This document shows, in pieces, positions 8,833-18,476 of a stretch of 64,000 bases of DNA. Every line of letters starts with the position of its first letter. The first letter of the stretch is position 1. The notes below the pieces were generated by a model, which worked only from the letters and a program-made list of their open reading frames with translations, searched no databases and was not told the origin of the DNA. This DNA is from Candidatus Pantoea formicae. Its GTDB lineage: Bacteria; Pseudomonadota; Gammaproteobacteria; Enterobacterales; Enterobacteriaceae. The position numbers and the translations under genes are program-made. The DNA lies in NCBI RefSeq assembly GCF_011752625.1, contig NZ_VWXD01000001.1, positions 310,001-374,000 of the forward strand, written 5' to 3'.

Positions 8833-9406
8833 TGAACCACTCGCCTTATCCGGTTGTACTTGATGCCTGTGTAATTTATCCAAACATGCTCCGTGACCTG
8901 CTTATGCGACTTGGATTAAGTGGTTTATACATGCCGAAGTGGACCACGACTATCCATGATGAATGGCAAAGAAACTTACTTAGAAATAAGCTTGAAGTTA
9001 CCTCGGAAAAGGTTAAGCGTATAGAAGCGCTAATGGATAAAGCGCTTCCTGATGCTCTTGTGACTGGCTTGAGCCGCTGATCCCCGGATTATCACTGCCT
9101 GATGAAGATGACAGGCATGTGGTTGCTGCGGCAATAAAATGCAATGCAGAAGTCATCGTCACGTTCAATTTAAAAGATTTCCCGGCCGAGAGTTTGGACG
9201 TGCTGGAAATTGAGGCGATGCATCCGGATGAATTTATTTTAGATTTGATTGATTTGAATCGAGCGCTGGTTTTAAAGGCTATTCAAGAGCAACGCATAAG
9301 TCTTAAAAATCCAGCAATCAGCTCGGAGCAATATCTTGCTTCATTGTTAAAGCTTGGATTGCCAATGACGTTTAGGGCTTTGGAAAGTTACACATTCATG
9401 ATTTAG
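8832..9406 (+). pseudogene. PIN-domain toxin, inactivated by a one-base frameshift
   Basis: Toxin half of the pair, a predicted PIN ribonuclease. The first part (8832-9080) starts MNHSPYPVVLDACVIYPNML with PIN Asp11. It runs into a stop after DALVTG. Reading on one frame over from about 9068 restores YEPLIPGLSLPDEDDRHVVA and joins continuously to the second part through the PIN core VAAAIKCNAEVIVTFNLKDF and on to the stop at 9404-9406. A single missing base near 9066-9070 explains this. The product as read lacks the second half of its active site. A sequencing error is the main alternative. Confidence 0.82.
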
Positions 9407-9428
9407 CCCGCGTTGTGCGGGCAGTTTT
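9406..9428 (+). terminator. Rho-independent terminator of the toxin-antitoxin pair
   Basis: GCCCGC, five-base loop, GCGGGC, then AGTTTT; it begins at the last base of the toxin stop codon. Stem and T-run are short but clear. Confidence 0.7.
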
Positions 9429-9452
9429 ACTGACTACTTCATTACTGCGGTT

Positions 9453-11243
9453 TTAACTCTCCATCACCCAATGCCCGGCACTGACTTCGCGATAATGTCG
9501 GGTTTCTGGAACGAATCCCAGTCCGCGCACCGGGCTTTTCAATTCACTGGCATCCACATGTCGTTTGAGATGACGCCGCGCGGGATCAGGCACCGGCACC
9601 GATGACAACAGCTTGCGCGTATAGTCATGCTGCGGATTTTCAAAGATGGCAGCGCGCGGACCTATTTCAACAATTTCACCTAACAGCATTACCGCTACGC
9701 GATGGCTGATGCGTTCAACCACCGCCATATCATGCGAAATAAACAGATAAGACAGGCCAAGGCTGCTCTGCAAATCCAATAGAAGATTGATGATCTGCGC
9801 CTTAACCGTCACATCCAATGCGGACACCGATTCATCGGCGATGATCATTTTGGGATCGAGCATCAGCGCCCGCGCAATACAGATTCGCTGACGCTGACCA
9901 CCAGAAAACTCATGCGGATAGCGTTTCATCATCATCGCGGACAAACCCACTCGCTCCATCAATCCCGCCGCCTTTTGCTGAGCGGCCTGCTTGCTGCCCA
10001 GTTGATGCTGTAAAAATGGTTCAGACAGTGCTTCCAGCACCGACATCCTTGGATTAAGGCTGGCGAACGGATCCTGAAATATCATCTGCATCGCGCAGCG
10101 CAACTGGCGCAGCTCGCTGCTGGACAGATTCAGCACGTCATAACCATCGAAGGTGACCTCGCCCGCATCGGCTTTCACTAAGCGGGTGAGGGAACGCCCG
10201 GTAGTGGATTTACCACAGCCGGACTCGCCGACCAGCGACAGCGTTTCGCCGGGCATCAGATCAAAGGAAATGTTCTCGACTGCATGCACCGCCCCCGTCT
10301 TACGGCTGAACAAACCCTCGTGAATGCTAAAACGGGTGCTGAGGTTTTTCACTGACAGCAGCGGTTGTTGCGAGGCTGGAGGGTCAGGTAGTTTATGCAC
10401 CACATCGCCTTTGAGGGCAAACTTTTGCTGGCCAGCCACGCCACGCATGGCCCCGAGTTGCGGCACGGTGGCAATCAGCGTGCGGGTATACTCCACCGAG
10501 GGCGCAGAAAAAATATCCGCCGTGCTGCCGGTCTCCATGACATCGCCTTGATACATTACCAGCGTACGATCCGAGACTTCTGCCACCACACCCATATCAT
10601 GAGTGATAAACAGCACCGCAGTGCCTTCTTCCTCTTGCAGCGTTTTGATTAAATCAAGAATCTGCCCCTGAATGGTGACGTCCAGCGCGGTGGTAGGCTC
10701 ATCAGCAATCAGCAGTTTTGGTCGCAACGCCAGCGCCATGGCGATCATCACACGCTGTCGCATGCCGCCCGAAAAGTGATGCGGATAATCATCGTAGCGC
10801 TTAGCCGCGTTGGGAATGCGGACTTTTTCCAGCAGCTTAATGGTCTCTTCACGCGCCGCGCGCTTACTGATGCTGCGGTGATTGATCAAGGCTTCAGCAA
10901 TCTGATGGCCAACGGTAAACGATGGGTTGAGGCTGGTCATCGGCTCCTGAAAAATCATCGCCACTGCATTGCCGCGAATATCCCGCATCGCTTTCTCACT
11001 CAGTTTGAGGAGATCAACGCCGTTCAACAGCACTTTGCCCGTGACGCGCGCGTGGCGCATATTCAGCAAGCGCATAATGGCCATTGAGGTGACGCTTTTG
11101 CCCGATCCCGATTCTCCGACAATCGCCAGCGTTTCACCGGCATTGATCGTCAGTGAAACGTTCCTGACCACCTCGCGCCACTGATCGTCGTGACGAAAAG
11201 CAACGGTGAGGTTTTCTACCTGTATAACCGGCTCGCGATTCAT
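9453..11243 (-). CDS. Peptide ABC transporter ATP-binding protein, two fused ATPase domains (GsiA-like)
   Basis: Cytoplasmic energising subunit, 596 residues, equivalent to a DppD-DppF fusion. Domain 1 (about 1-265) has Walker A GESGSGKS and Walker [13 protein letters not shown]. Domain 2 (about 290-596) has Walker A GESGCGKS, signature FSGGQRQR and Walker [13 protein letters not shown]. The second Walker B ends ADESVSALD, as is common in DppF-type domains. It overlaps the M81 peptidase gene by four bases (ATGA). Its permeases and binding protein are on the other strand at 14028-17353; together they make a complete importer. Confidence 0.92.
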   Translation of the reverse strand: MNREPVIQVENLTVAFRHDDQWREVVRNVSLTINAGETLAIVGESGSGKSVTSMAIMRLLNMRHARVTGKVLLNGVDLLKLSEKAMRDIRGNAVAMIFQEPMTSLNPSFTVGHQIAEALINHRSISKRAAREETIKLLEKVRIPNAAKRYDDYPHHFSGGMRQRVMIAMALALRPKLLIADEPTTALDVTIQGQILDLIKTLQEEEGTAVLFITHDMGVVAEVSDRTLVMYQGDVMETGSTADIFSAPSVEYTRTLIATVPQLGAMRGVAGQQKFALKGDVVHKLPDPPASQQPLLSVKNLSTRFSIHEGLFSRKTGAVHAVENISFDLMPGETLSLVGESGCGKSTTGRSLTRLVKADAGEVTFDGYDVLNLSSSELRQLRCAMQMIFQDPFASLNPRMSVLEALSEPFLQHQLGSKQAAQQKAAGLMERVGLSAMMMKRYPHEFSGGQRQRICIARALMLDPKMIIADESVSALDVTVKAQIINLLLDLQSSLGLSYLFISHDMAVVERISHRVAVMLLGEIVEIGPRAAIFENPQHDYTRKLLSSVPVPDPARRHLKRHVDASELKSPVRGLGFVPETRHYREVSAGHWVMES

Positions 11244-12682
11244 TTGGCGGCCACAAAGCGAACCGAACGAGTGCTGACCGGCAGAAATTCAAAGTCAGTG
11301 TCGAAAGGGTAGGCGGGCTGCAGCTTGCGTTTGCGTTCCAGACGTTCAACGTACTGATCCACGACACCTTCTGAAAGGGCCATCAAGTTAGGATTGGCCA
11401 GAGGCGCTAACTCCGGTGATAAATAACCCGATTTCACTACCACAATTTTGGCCTGAGCGGGATGGAGGCCCAGCAATTCAAAATCAGCGATATTGTGATA
11501 AGGACGACGACGATCGGCGACCACCACGGTGATTGCGCCGGTTTTCAGCAGTGCCTGTTTCGCTAACGAACGCGCATCATCACTCACCAGCAGCACTTCA
11601 AATTCTGCGGTGACCTTGCCACCAGCGGGATCGAGTGTGGCACCGATCGTGAGCGTAAGCTTCGCCCCGACGCCTGCGGCAAAAGCAGCATCGGTGGCAG
11701 GTTTGTCGGTAATTCCGGCGACGATCACATCCTGCGCATCCTGACGGATCAGTTCGGCCAGCAGGTTGGCGCGATCGCCCACGCCGCCACCGGTCGGGTT
11801 ATCGCCCGAATCGGCCAAAATCACCGGTGCGGTTTCACTGGCTATCGCCATATTCACGCACTCTTCGGTGCTGCCTGTGACGCAGCCGAAGACAAACTCG
11901 TCGCGCGCCTGCCAGTATGCCAGCGCCAGTTTTGCTGCCTGTTCGGAGAGCACATCGGCGTCGGTACCGGTCATGATCGCTGCCGCCGTGGCGCGCGGTT
12001 CATCGGCCCAGACATAGCCGACCATCAGCGACGCATCCCAAATGTGGTCGATTTCATTGATACCCGGCAAACGTGCGTACAAACTTTTTGCCGGTTCATC
12101 TTCGGTACTGGTGCGCTCACCGGGCAGCACCACCGGAATCGGTGCCCAAATCACACCGGGTTTCACGCCGGTTTGCAGGCTTTTCACCAGCATCGACACG
12201 GATCGACGCATGGTCTCTTCCACATCGATGTGCGGCGCCGTGCGATAGGTGGAGAACATGTCGATGGCATCGATGATGCGCTGCGTCACGTTGCCATGCA
12301 GATCGTAACTGACGGTGATCGGACAATCCGGGCCGACCAGTTCGCGAGTCGCGGTAATCCAGTCACCTTCGGCATCTTCCATCCCTTCCACGTACACCGC
12401 GCCGTGCATTGCGAGGTAGACGCCGTCCACCGGCAGCTGTGCTTGCAGACGGGTGAGAAAATCCTGCTTGAAGTCATCATAAGTGACCCGCGCCACCGGA
12501 CCACCGGCGATGGCGCGCGCGTGGAAGGTCGGTAGAAACTCCGCATCGTAATTCTGCAAAAAGGCAAAGTAAGGGTTGGTCAGTAGATCGTTACCGCGCA
12601 CGATGCGGAAGTCGTCGGCATAGTTCAGCACCGGGTTATAAGTACTGCACTCCGTATGAATGCCACCAAAAGCAATGCGCAT
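11240..12682 (-). CDS. M81-family metallopeptidase (MlrC-like)
   Basis: 480-residue cytoplasmic protein of the MlrC/M81 family, named for the last enzyme of microcystin-LR breakdown and thought to be zinc-dependent. It begins MRIAFGGIHTECSTYNPVLN, where the family has its GGIxHE-type metal motif, and later has the MlrC hallmarks YLAMHGAVYVEGMEDAEGDW and LADSGDNPTGGGVGDRANLL. In most bacteria members sit beside peptide ABC importers and their role is not known. Here it is cotranscribed with the ATPase and a ROK repressor. Peptidase activity is inferred from family; amide or ester hydrolysis on a sugar-peptide would also fit. Confidence 0.88.
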   Translation of the reverse strand: MRIAFGGIHTECSTYNPVLNYADDFRIVRGNDLLTNPYFAFLQNYDAEFLPTFHARAIAGGPVARVTYDDFKQDFLTRLQAQLPVDGVYLAMHGAVYVEGMEDAEGDWITATRELVGPDCPITVSYDLHGNVTQRIIDAIDMFSTYRTAPHIDVEETMRRSVSMLVKSLQTGVKPGVIWAPIPVVLPGERTSTEDEPAKSLYARLPGINEIDHIWDASLMVGYVWADEPRATAAAIMTGTDADVLSEQAAKLALAYWQARDEFVFGCVTGSTEECVNMAIASETAPVILADSGDNPTGGGVGDRANLLAELIRQDAQDVIVAGITDKPATDAAFAAGVGAKLTLTIGATLDPAGGKVTAEFEVLLVSDDARSLAKQALLKTGAITVVVADRRRPYHNIADFELLGLHPAQAKIVVVKSGYLSPELAPLANPNLMALSEGVVDQYVERLERKRKLQPAYPFDTDFEFLPVSTRSVRFVAAK

Positions 12683-12692
12683 ACAGCCTCCG

Positions 12693-13862
12693 CTAGTCAG
12701 GTAATTGAATGATAAATCGATATGCTGCCACGCTTGCCGCGGCGCGCGCCCAGCTCTGTTCGCTGATCACGATGCTGGAAATCGGGGTTTTACCCATGAT
12801 GGAGGGCAATACGTGGCTGTCGATGGATTGCATCACCACGGTCTTGAGTAAGCCGTCGAAAGCGTCAGGTTGATGAGCGATGACGATCAGTTCGGGATCG
12901 TTCATCTGAATGATATTGGCGATGGAGAGGCCCAGCGCATGGCCCGCCTGATGCAAAATCGCGATCGCCGCACTGTTGCCTTTGACGGCCAGCGCTTCCA
13001 GTTCTGCGATGGATTGGGTCTCCAGCACCTTATCGCGCACGCTCTCACGAATGGCTGTAAGCGAGGCGAGGGTGTCGAGGCAGCCGCGTTTACCGCAGCG
13101 GCAAGGGCGTCCGCCGGGTTCAATGGTGCAGTGCGCAATTTCACCGGCCCCGCCGTGTGCGCCGCGATGCAGTTGGCCCTGGAAGAAGTGTGCGGAACCG
13201 ATGCCGTCACCATGGGAAATCAGTGTGAAGTTGCGGGCCTTCTTTGCCACGCCGAAGATCTTCTCGCTGACTGCCAGCGCTTTGGCATCGTTCTCCAGCG
13301 AGACGTCCAGCCCGGTTTGCTGTTTCAGCATCTCGGCCAGCGGCACGTTTTTCCAGCCCAGCAGCGCTGACTGCACGCAAACCGACTGATTTTCATCCAC
13401 AAAGCCGGAAAGCGTGACGCCTAAGCCAATTAGCTGGTCGGCTGAAATGCCTTTCGCAGCGATCAAGTCGGGGATCGCCGCCGCTAATGACGCACTCAGC
13501 TGCTGTGGATCGAGGTTGAGGGCCATCTTCGTACTCGCCAACACCAGGCCGTGCATATCGATCAGCACCAAAACAACCTGCTCACCGAGCAGAGAGGCAC
13601 CCAGGAAATAAGCACTGTCGGCGCGCATTTTTAATAACACCGATGGGCGACCCTGGCCGCTGGATTCTGGAATGCTCTCTTCCAGCAATCCCGCGTTGAG
13701 CATCTCTTTTACCAGCGTGCTAATAGCGGCTTTGCTCAATTTCATATTTTCCGCAATAGCGGTACGGCTCATGCCGTGCGAGGCAATAAGCAGACGCAAA
13801 ATTTGCTGCTGGTGGGCATTGAGCATTTGGGTTCTCACTGCATTAGCGTTATGGCCTGACAA
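12693..13862 (-). CDS. ROK-family transcriptional repressor
   Basis: ROK repressor with winged helix (about 15-75: GMSRTAIAENMKLSKAAIST) and sugar-binding domain (LENDAKALAVSEK; GEIAHCTIEPGGRPCRCGKR with zinc-binding cysteines). The longest reading starts at TTG 13862, inside a perfect palindrome. An internal GTG (13838) or ATG (13826, MLNAHQQQ) would leave the helix-turn-helix intact and is plausible. It is first in the minus-strand operon with the M81 peptidase and ATPase, facing the transporter/kinase operon. A sugar-sensing regulator for a peptide importer suggests a glycosylated ligand. Confidence 0.87.
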   Translation of the reverse strand: MSGHNANAVRTQMLNAHQQQILRLLIASHGMSRTAIAENMKLSKAAISTLVKEMLNAGLLEESIPESSGQGRPSVLLKMRADSAYFLGASLLGEQVVLVLIDMHGLVLASTKMALNLDPQQLSASLAAAIPDLIAAKGISADQLIGLGVTLSGFVDENQSVCVQSALLGWKNVPLAEMLKQQTGLDVSLENDAKALAVSEKIFGVAKKARNFTLISHGDGIGSAHFFQGQLHRGAHGGAGEIAHCTIEPGGRPCRCGKRGCLDTLASLTAIRESVRDKVLETQSIAELEALAVKGNSAAIAILHQAGHALGLSIANIIQMNDPELIVIAHQPDAFDGLLKTVVMQSIDSHVLPSIMGKTPISSIVISEQSWARAAASVAAYRFIIQLPD

Positions 13863-13872
13863 TAATCAGGCC
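13853..13872. promoter_or_regulatory. Perfect palindrome at the ROK start, probable autoregulatory operator
   Basis: GGCCTGA, six bases, TCAGGCC. It straddles the TTG proposed as the ROK start, so either the repressor covers its own initiation region or the true start is further in. The intergenic region to 14027 also has looser TTAGTTA / TAACTAT half-sites. Confidence 0.5.
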
Positions 13873-14027
13873 AGAAAACAAATACAACGTTATTTAGTTA
13901 ATTTTTTGAACACAGATCTAACTATAAGTAAAATATATGAACCATCATCTTGGCTTTTGTTTAGAGAATGTGCCTTATATAGCGAGGTTATTTCACCGAA
14001 CGTTTCAATGATTCATTGAGGGCCTTC

Positions 14028-15563
14028 ATGGAAAGCAAACTTAAGCATTTCAAGCTACTGACGCTGGCCGGTTGTATTTTGGCGTCGCTGATGAGTTCGG
14101 CAGCACTGGCGAGCCAGCTGGTTATCATGCAGAACGAACCACCGCGCAGTATGGATCCGGGTAACCAGACGGCGACCTTCACCGGCACGGTACTCGACCC
14201 GATGTACGAAGGCCTGACGCGTTTGGGTGATGACGGCAAAATTATTCCTGCGCTGGCGCTGTCCTGGAGTACAGACAGCAGTGGGCTGCACTGGACCTTT
14301 AAGCTGCGTCCCAACGTGAAATTCCATGATGGCACCCCGTTTAACGCGGATGCCGTGGTGGAAAACTTCCAGCGTCATTTGGATACCAAGCGTGGCCTGG
14401 CGGGCAGCGGTAAAGTGCGCACCTTTATTCAGGATGTGAAGAAAACCGATGATTTAACCGTTGAATTCCAGCTGAAAAAAATCAATCCGGCCTTTTTAAC
14501 CGTATTGGCTTCAGGGCCGGGATTAATGGTCAGCCCCACCGCCGATAAAGCGGGCAGCATCAATAATAAAGCCGACGGCACCGGGCCTTATAAGCTGGAG
14601 CAATATAAATCCGGCGAATATGTGCTGGAGAAAAAGAATAGCGATTATTGGGGTAAGTCAGCCGGCCCTGATGAAATTAAATGGACGTGGAGCAGTGAGC
14701 CATCGGTCATGAATATGGCGCTGCAATCCGGGCAGGTCGATATTATTAACCCAGTGCCACCGCAATTCGCCGGCATGTTGAAAAACAATGCCAACGTTAA
14801 TTTAAAACAGTCGCCGGGTGCGGCCGTGTTCTGGGTGGATCTCAATACGCAAAGCAAAGCGTTGAGCGACGTGCGCGTGCGTCAGGCGCTGAACTTTGCC
14901 ACCGATCAGCAGGCGCTGGTTAAAGCTATTATGTTTGGTTATGCGCAGCCGGCTAACTCCCCGCTGGCTCCGGTTGATGCCAACTACGACAAGAGCCTGA
15001 AGGATTACCCTTACGACGTGCAGAAAGCCAAAGAACTGCTGAAAGCGGCAGGTTACCCGGATGGCTTCAGCATGTCGATTGCGGTTCAGGCACCGGATGC
15101 ACGCACCGCGCAGGTGTTGCAGGGGCTGTGGGCGAAAATTGGCGTGAAACTCAACGTGCGTCAGATGGAGAGCGGTGTTTGGACCAAAGCCGCCTTTGCT
15201 GATGCCAAAGAGAAAGCCCAGCAGGGCACCGATGCGGTACTGGCGTCGTGGTCTTCCGGGTTATACGGTTCCGATTTGCAACTGCGTCCTTTGTATCATA
15301 GCGCCAGCTTTGCCCCTGGTGGTGCGAACCTCGGCTTCTTTAGCGATAAGCAAACCGATGACCTGATCGATACCGCCGCCTCGACGCTCGACGACGCGAA
15401 ACGCAAAGATCTCTATTTCCAGGCACAGAAACAGATCAGCGGACTGGCTCCACAAGTGCTGCTGTTCTATCAGGATGATCTCTACGCGTCTCGCAAAAAT
15501 ATCAGTGGCGTCACCATGCAGCCTGGCGGACAAATTGTGGTTCGCGATGCAGTGAAGAACTGA
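14028..15563 (+). CDS. Periplasmic peptide-binding protein (SBP family 5)
   Basis: DppA/GsiB-like binding protein of 511 residues, first gene of the divergent transport operon. A Sec signal peptide is clear (MESKLKHFKLLTLAGC, core, cleavage after SSAALA). Family motifs include MYEGLTRLGDDGKIIPALAL, LRPNVKFHDGTPFNADAVV and VRQALNFATDQQALVKAI. ATG 14028 is preferred over the in-frame TTG at 14016 because GAGGG sits six bases upstream. The family binds di- and oligopeptides, glutathione, nickel or muropeptides. Confidence 0.93.
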   Translation: MESKLKHFKLLTLAGCILASLMSSAALASQLVIMQNEPPRSMDPGNQTATFTGTVLDPMYEGLTRLGDDGKIIPALALSWSTDSSGLHWTFKLRPNVKFHDGTPFNADAVVENFQRHLDTKRGLAGSGKVRTFIQDVKKTDDLTVEFQLKKINPAFLTVLASGPGLMVSPTADKAGSINNKADGTGPYKLEQYKSGEYVLEKKNSDYWGKSAGPDEIKWTWSSEPSVMNMALQSGQVDIINPVPPQFAGMLKNNANVNLKQSPGAAVFWVDLNTQSKALSDVRVRQALNFATDQQALVKAIMFGYAQPANSPLAPVDANYDKSLKDYPYDVQKAKELLKAAGYPDGFSMSIAVQAPDARTAQVLQGLWAKIGVKLNVRQMESGVWTKAAFADAKEKAQQGTDAVLASWSSGLYGSDLQLRPLYHSASFAPGGANLGFFSDKQTDDLIDTAASTLDDAKRKDLYFQAQKQISGLAPQVLLFYQDDLYASRKNISGVTMQPGGQIVVRDAVKN

Positions 15564-15566
15564 TCC

Positions 15567-16487
15567 ATGAAAGCGTACGTTGCGAAAAAGGTGCTCTCGC
15601 TGCCGCTGATTATCTTCGGCGTCTCGATCATCGTGTTTATTGCCATCCGTGCGTTGCCGGGCGACCCGGCACGCCTGATGGCGGGGCCGGAAGCGCCGCA
15701 GGAAGCGGTGGATAACATGCGCATCCGGCTGGGGTTGGATCAGCCGCTGCCAGTGCAATACGTCAAGTTTGCCGCAGAAGCTTTGCACGGCAATCTCGGT
15801 GAGTCCTTACAGTCACAGCGTCCGGTGATCACCGAGATCGGCGAGCGTTTGCCTTATACCCTATCGCTCGCGGCGTTGGCTTATTTGCTGGCTATCGCCG
15901 TTGGCGTGCCAGCAGGCATGACTGGGGCGATCTATCGCCAGCGGATTCCCGATCAAATTGTGATGGTGTTGACCATCGCTGGTGCATCCATCGCCAACTT
16001 CTGGCTCGCGCTGCTGGCAATGAACTACTTTGCGGTAGAGCTGGGTTGGCTTCCGCTACTCGGCGCGGATTCGTGGAAAAACTACGTGATGCCCACCGTC
16101 ACGTTAGCGATTTTACCCATGGCGATGATTGCCCGCATGACGCGTTCCAGCATGTTGGATGTCTTGAGCCAGGACTACATCCGAACGGCCAAGGCTAAAG
16201 GACTACCGGCGGCAAGCATTCACTGGAAACACGCCCTGCGTAACGCGTTGATCCCCATCGTTACTATTGTCGCACTCAATTTCGGCAGTCTGATTGGTGG
16301 CGCGGTGGTGACGGAGTCGGTGTTTAACTGGCCGGGTATCGGTCGCCTGCTGGTGGATTCGGTGAAGTATCGCGACTATCCGGTGATTCAGGGGGTAACC
16401 CTGGTGGCGGTTACGGGAGTGGTGCTGATGAATTTAGTGGGTGAAATCCTGATTGGCCTGCTTAATCCAAAAATAAGGTTCGACTGA
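15567..16487 (+). CDS. Peptide ABC transporter permease, DppB/GsiC type
   Basis: Inner-membrane permease, 306 residues, six membrane segments. Motifs are the N-terminal IVFIAIRALPGDPARLMAGP, the EAA region with RTAKAKGLPAASIHWKHALR, and the C-terminal GGAVVTESVFNWPGIGRLLV. It starts three bases after the binding-protein stop; its stop overlaps the next permease start by one base. Confidence 0.94.
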   Translation: MKAYVAKKVLSLPLIIFGVSIIVFIAIRALPGDPARLMAGPEAPQEAVDNMRIRLGLDQPLPVQYVKFAAEALHGNLGESLQSQRPVITEIGERLPYTLSLAALAYLLAIAVGVPAGMTGAIYRQRIPDQIVMVLTIAGASIANFWLALLAMNYFAVELGWLPLLGADSWKNYVMPTVTLAILPMAMIARMTRSSMLDVLSQDYIRTAKAKGLPAASIHWKHALRNALIPIVTIVALNFGSLIGGAVVTESVFNWPGIGRLLVDSVKYRDYPVIQGVTLVAVTGVVLMNLVGEILIGLLNPKIRFD

Positions 16488-17353
16488 TGAACGGCCTCGA
16501 TACCTCACTGATGCCAACGCGTTCGCGTGGCCGCCAACTGCTGCGCTTTCTGCTTAACAACCCATCGATCACCTTGGGTGGTGGACTGGTGTTGTTGGTG
16601 GTCTTGGCATCAGCGCTAGCACCTCTGCTGACGCATTGGGATCCGATTGAGCAGGATTTGCTGAACACGCTGCAAGCGCCTTCGGCAGCACACTGGTTTG
16701 GCACTGACGATTACGGTCGTGACATCTTCTCGCGCGTAATTTATGGCGCACGAATCACGCTGCTGGAAGTGTGCTTGAGCGTCGCCATCTCAATGGTGAT
16801 CGGTATTCCGCTTGGCATCATTTCCGGCCTGGCGGGACGCAAAATTGATGCGCTAATCATGTGGGTGATGGACATCATTTTCGCTTTTCCCGGTATCGTG
16901 CTGGCGATTTTAATTGTTAGCGTGCTGGGTGAAGGACTTGCCAACATGCTGATCGCGATCTCATTGTTCTCGATTCCGGTGTATGCACGTCTGAGCCGTA
17001 ACCTGACGCTCGGCCTGAAGAACATGGAGTATATCGAAGCGGCACATATGTTAGGGGTGCGCTATCCACGCATCATCACCCATTACATTCTGCGCAACTC
17101 GATTGGACCGCTGATTGTGCAATCAACATTGACGGCAGGCGCAGTGGTATTATCGGCGGCCAGCTTGTCGTTTCTCGGTTTAGGGGTGCAACCCCCGATG
17201 CCAGAGTGGGGCACCATGATGAGTGATGGACGCAACTTCCTTGGGCTGAATATTTATGTGTCGCTGTTTCCCGGATTGGCAATTTTACTGACCGTGCTTG
17301 GCTTTAATGTGCTGGGTGATGGCCTGCGCGATGTAATGGATAAACGTTTATGA
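16487..17353 (+). CDS. Peptide ABC transporter permease, DppC/GsiD type
   Basis: Second permease, 288 residues. An N-terminal cytoplasmic leader and membrane segment precede the family motif HWFGTDDYGRDIFSRVIYGA. The EAA loop has EYIEAAHMLGVRYPRIITHY and the C-terminus SLSFLGLGVQPPMPEWGTMM. Its stop overlaps the ROK kinase start as ATGA, so import and kinase are coupled. Confidence 0.94.
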   Translation: MNGLDTSLMPTRSRGRQLLRFLLNNPSITLGGGLVLLVVLASALAPLLTHWDPIEQDLLNTLQAPSAAHWFGTDDYGRDIFSRVIYGARITLLEVCLSVAISMVIGIPLGIISGLAGRKIDALIMWVMDIIFAFPGIVLAILIVSVLGEGLANMLIAISLFSIPVYARLSRNLTLGLKNMEYIEAAHMLGVRYPRIITHYILRNSIGPLIVQSTLTAGAVVLSAASLSFLGLGVQPPMPEWGTMMSDGRNFLGLNIYVSLFPGLAILLTVLGFNVLGDGLRDVMDKRL

Positions 17354-18285
17354 GTAAACAACCGGCAGTGATCTGCCTTGATTTGGGTGGTTCGTTCGTC
17401 AAACTGGGCGTAATGGATGCGCAGCAGCAGTTAACGATACTCGATCAGCAAAAAATCCCGGCACAGAGCTGGCCAGATTTCACCGCGCTCATTGGCCGCA
17501 TGATTGAACAGTATCAACAATATTTCAGCGCGGACTCACCGCTGGCGATCTCCACGGCGGGGATTGTCTCTCCGGAGAGCGGCGAGATGTTTGCCAGTAA
17601 TATACCAGCCTTCCATCAACGCAATCTCAATCAGTCCTTGGGCGAGTTACTGCAGCGTAAAGTGATTGTTCATAATGATGCGGACTGTTTCACTCTCGCA
17701 GAAGCGTTGGCGGGCGTTGGCAAAGGCCACAAAGTGGTATTTGGTGCCATTCTCGGTTCCGGCGTTGGCGGTGGTTTAGTGGCTGATGGGCGTATCATTA
17801 CCGGCCAAAATGGCCTGACCGGTGAATGGGGGCATGGACCGATCACCTTGACTGAGGTAGATATCGCGGGTGAAACGGTGCGTTTGCCACGCCAGCCTTG
17901 TCCCTGTGGTCAAAAGGGCTGCCTGGATAGCTACGGTGGTGCGCGCGGACTGGAGAATCTTCATCGCACACTGCATCACATCAGCATGAGCAGCATCAAC
18001 ATCATTGCGGGCTGGCAGCAGCAAGATCGTCAAGCACAACGCACCCTACAGGTATGGTTACAACTGGTGAGCCAACCGTTGGCGTATACCATTAATATCA
18101 CCGGGGCTTCGTTGGTGGCAGTCGGCGGTGGCTTGGCCTCGGTCACGCCACTGATGAACGCGCTCAATGATGAGGTGCAGCGCTATGTGCTGCGCAGCAC
18201 GCATCATCCGTTGGTCGTGCCAGGAATGTTTGCCCATAATGGCGGGATGATCGGAGCGGCGCTGCTGGCGCACCAAACCGCGTAA
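17350..18285 (+). CDS. ROK-family sugar kinase (NagK-like)
   Basis: Cytoplasmic sugar kinase of 311 residues without a DNA-binding domain. It has the N-terminal phosphate loop LDLGGSFVKLGV, catalytic NDAD (VHNDADCFTLAEA), glycine-rich ILGSGVGGGLVADG and a zinc module GEWGHGPI followed by PCPCGQKGC, as in N-acetylglucosamine and N-acetylmannosamine kinases. Being the last gene of a peptide-importer operon is unusual and suggests that the imported molecule releases a sugar or amino sugar. The specific sugar is inferred, not read. Confidence 0.88.
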   Translation: MSKQPAVICLDLGGSFVKLGVMDAQQQLTILDQQKIPAQSWPDFTALIGRMIEQYQQYFSADSPLAISTAGIVSPESGEMFASNIPAFHQRNLNQSLGELLQRKVIVHNDADCFTLAEALAGVGKGHKVVFGAILGSGVGGGLVADGRIITGQNGLTGEWGHGPITLTEVDIAGETVRLPRQPCPCGQKGCLDSYGGARGLENLHRTLHHISMSSINIIAGWQQQDRQAQRTLQVWLQLVSQPLAYTINITGASLVAVGGGLASVTPLMNALNDEVQRYVLRSTHHPLVVPGMFAHNGGMIGAALLAHQTA

Positions 18286-18309
18286 TGGCAGATATGTTCC
18301 TGTTGCGGT

Positions 18310-18343
18310 GCGATTTATCGTGCGACTTGCAGCGATAAATCGC
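18310..18343. terminator. Stem-loop after the ROK kinase gene
   Basis: GCGATTTATCG and CGATAAATCGC form a perfect 11-base stem with a 12-base loop, 24 bases past the kinase stop. There is no clear T-run on the plus strand, so Rho-independent termination is uncertain; it may be an mRNA-end stabilising hairpin. Confidence 0.5.
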
Positions 18344-18476
18344 TGACAGATGCGCCATAAATTGCGCCGCGACAAGTCATCCAAATCACATCTAAATCGG
18401 TTATCATGCCCCGCTAAATCCTTTCAGTTCTGACGATGTATCCGAACTGAATTTTCACCTGCGTTTCCGGAAAAAC

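Noticed and set aside
8832..9406. Programmed frameshift in the PIN toxin
   Set aside because: No slippery heptamer or strong downstream structure at the break; a one-base loss is simpler.
12044..12535. Plus-strand open frame inside the M81 peptidase gene
   Set aside because: Antisense shadow of a conserved metallopeptidase; His/Arg-rich with no domain.
15261..15788. Minus-strand open frame across the peptide-binding protein and permease junction
   Set aside because: Overlaps two confident plus-strand genes and shows low-complexity His/Arg-rich sequence.
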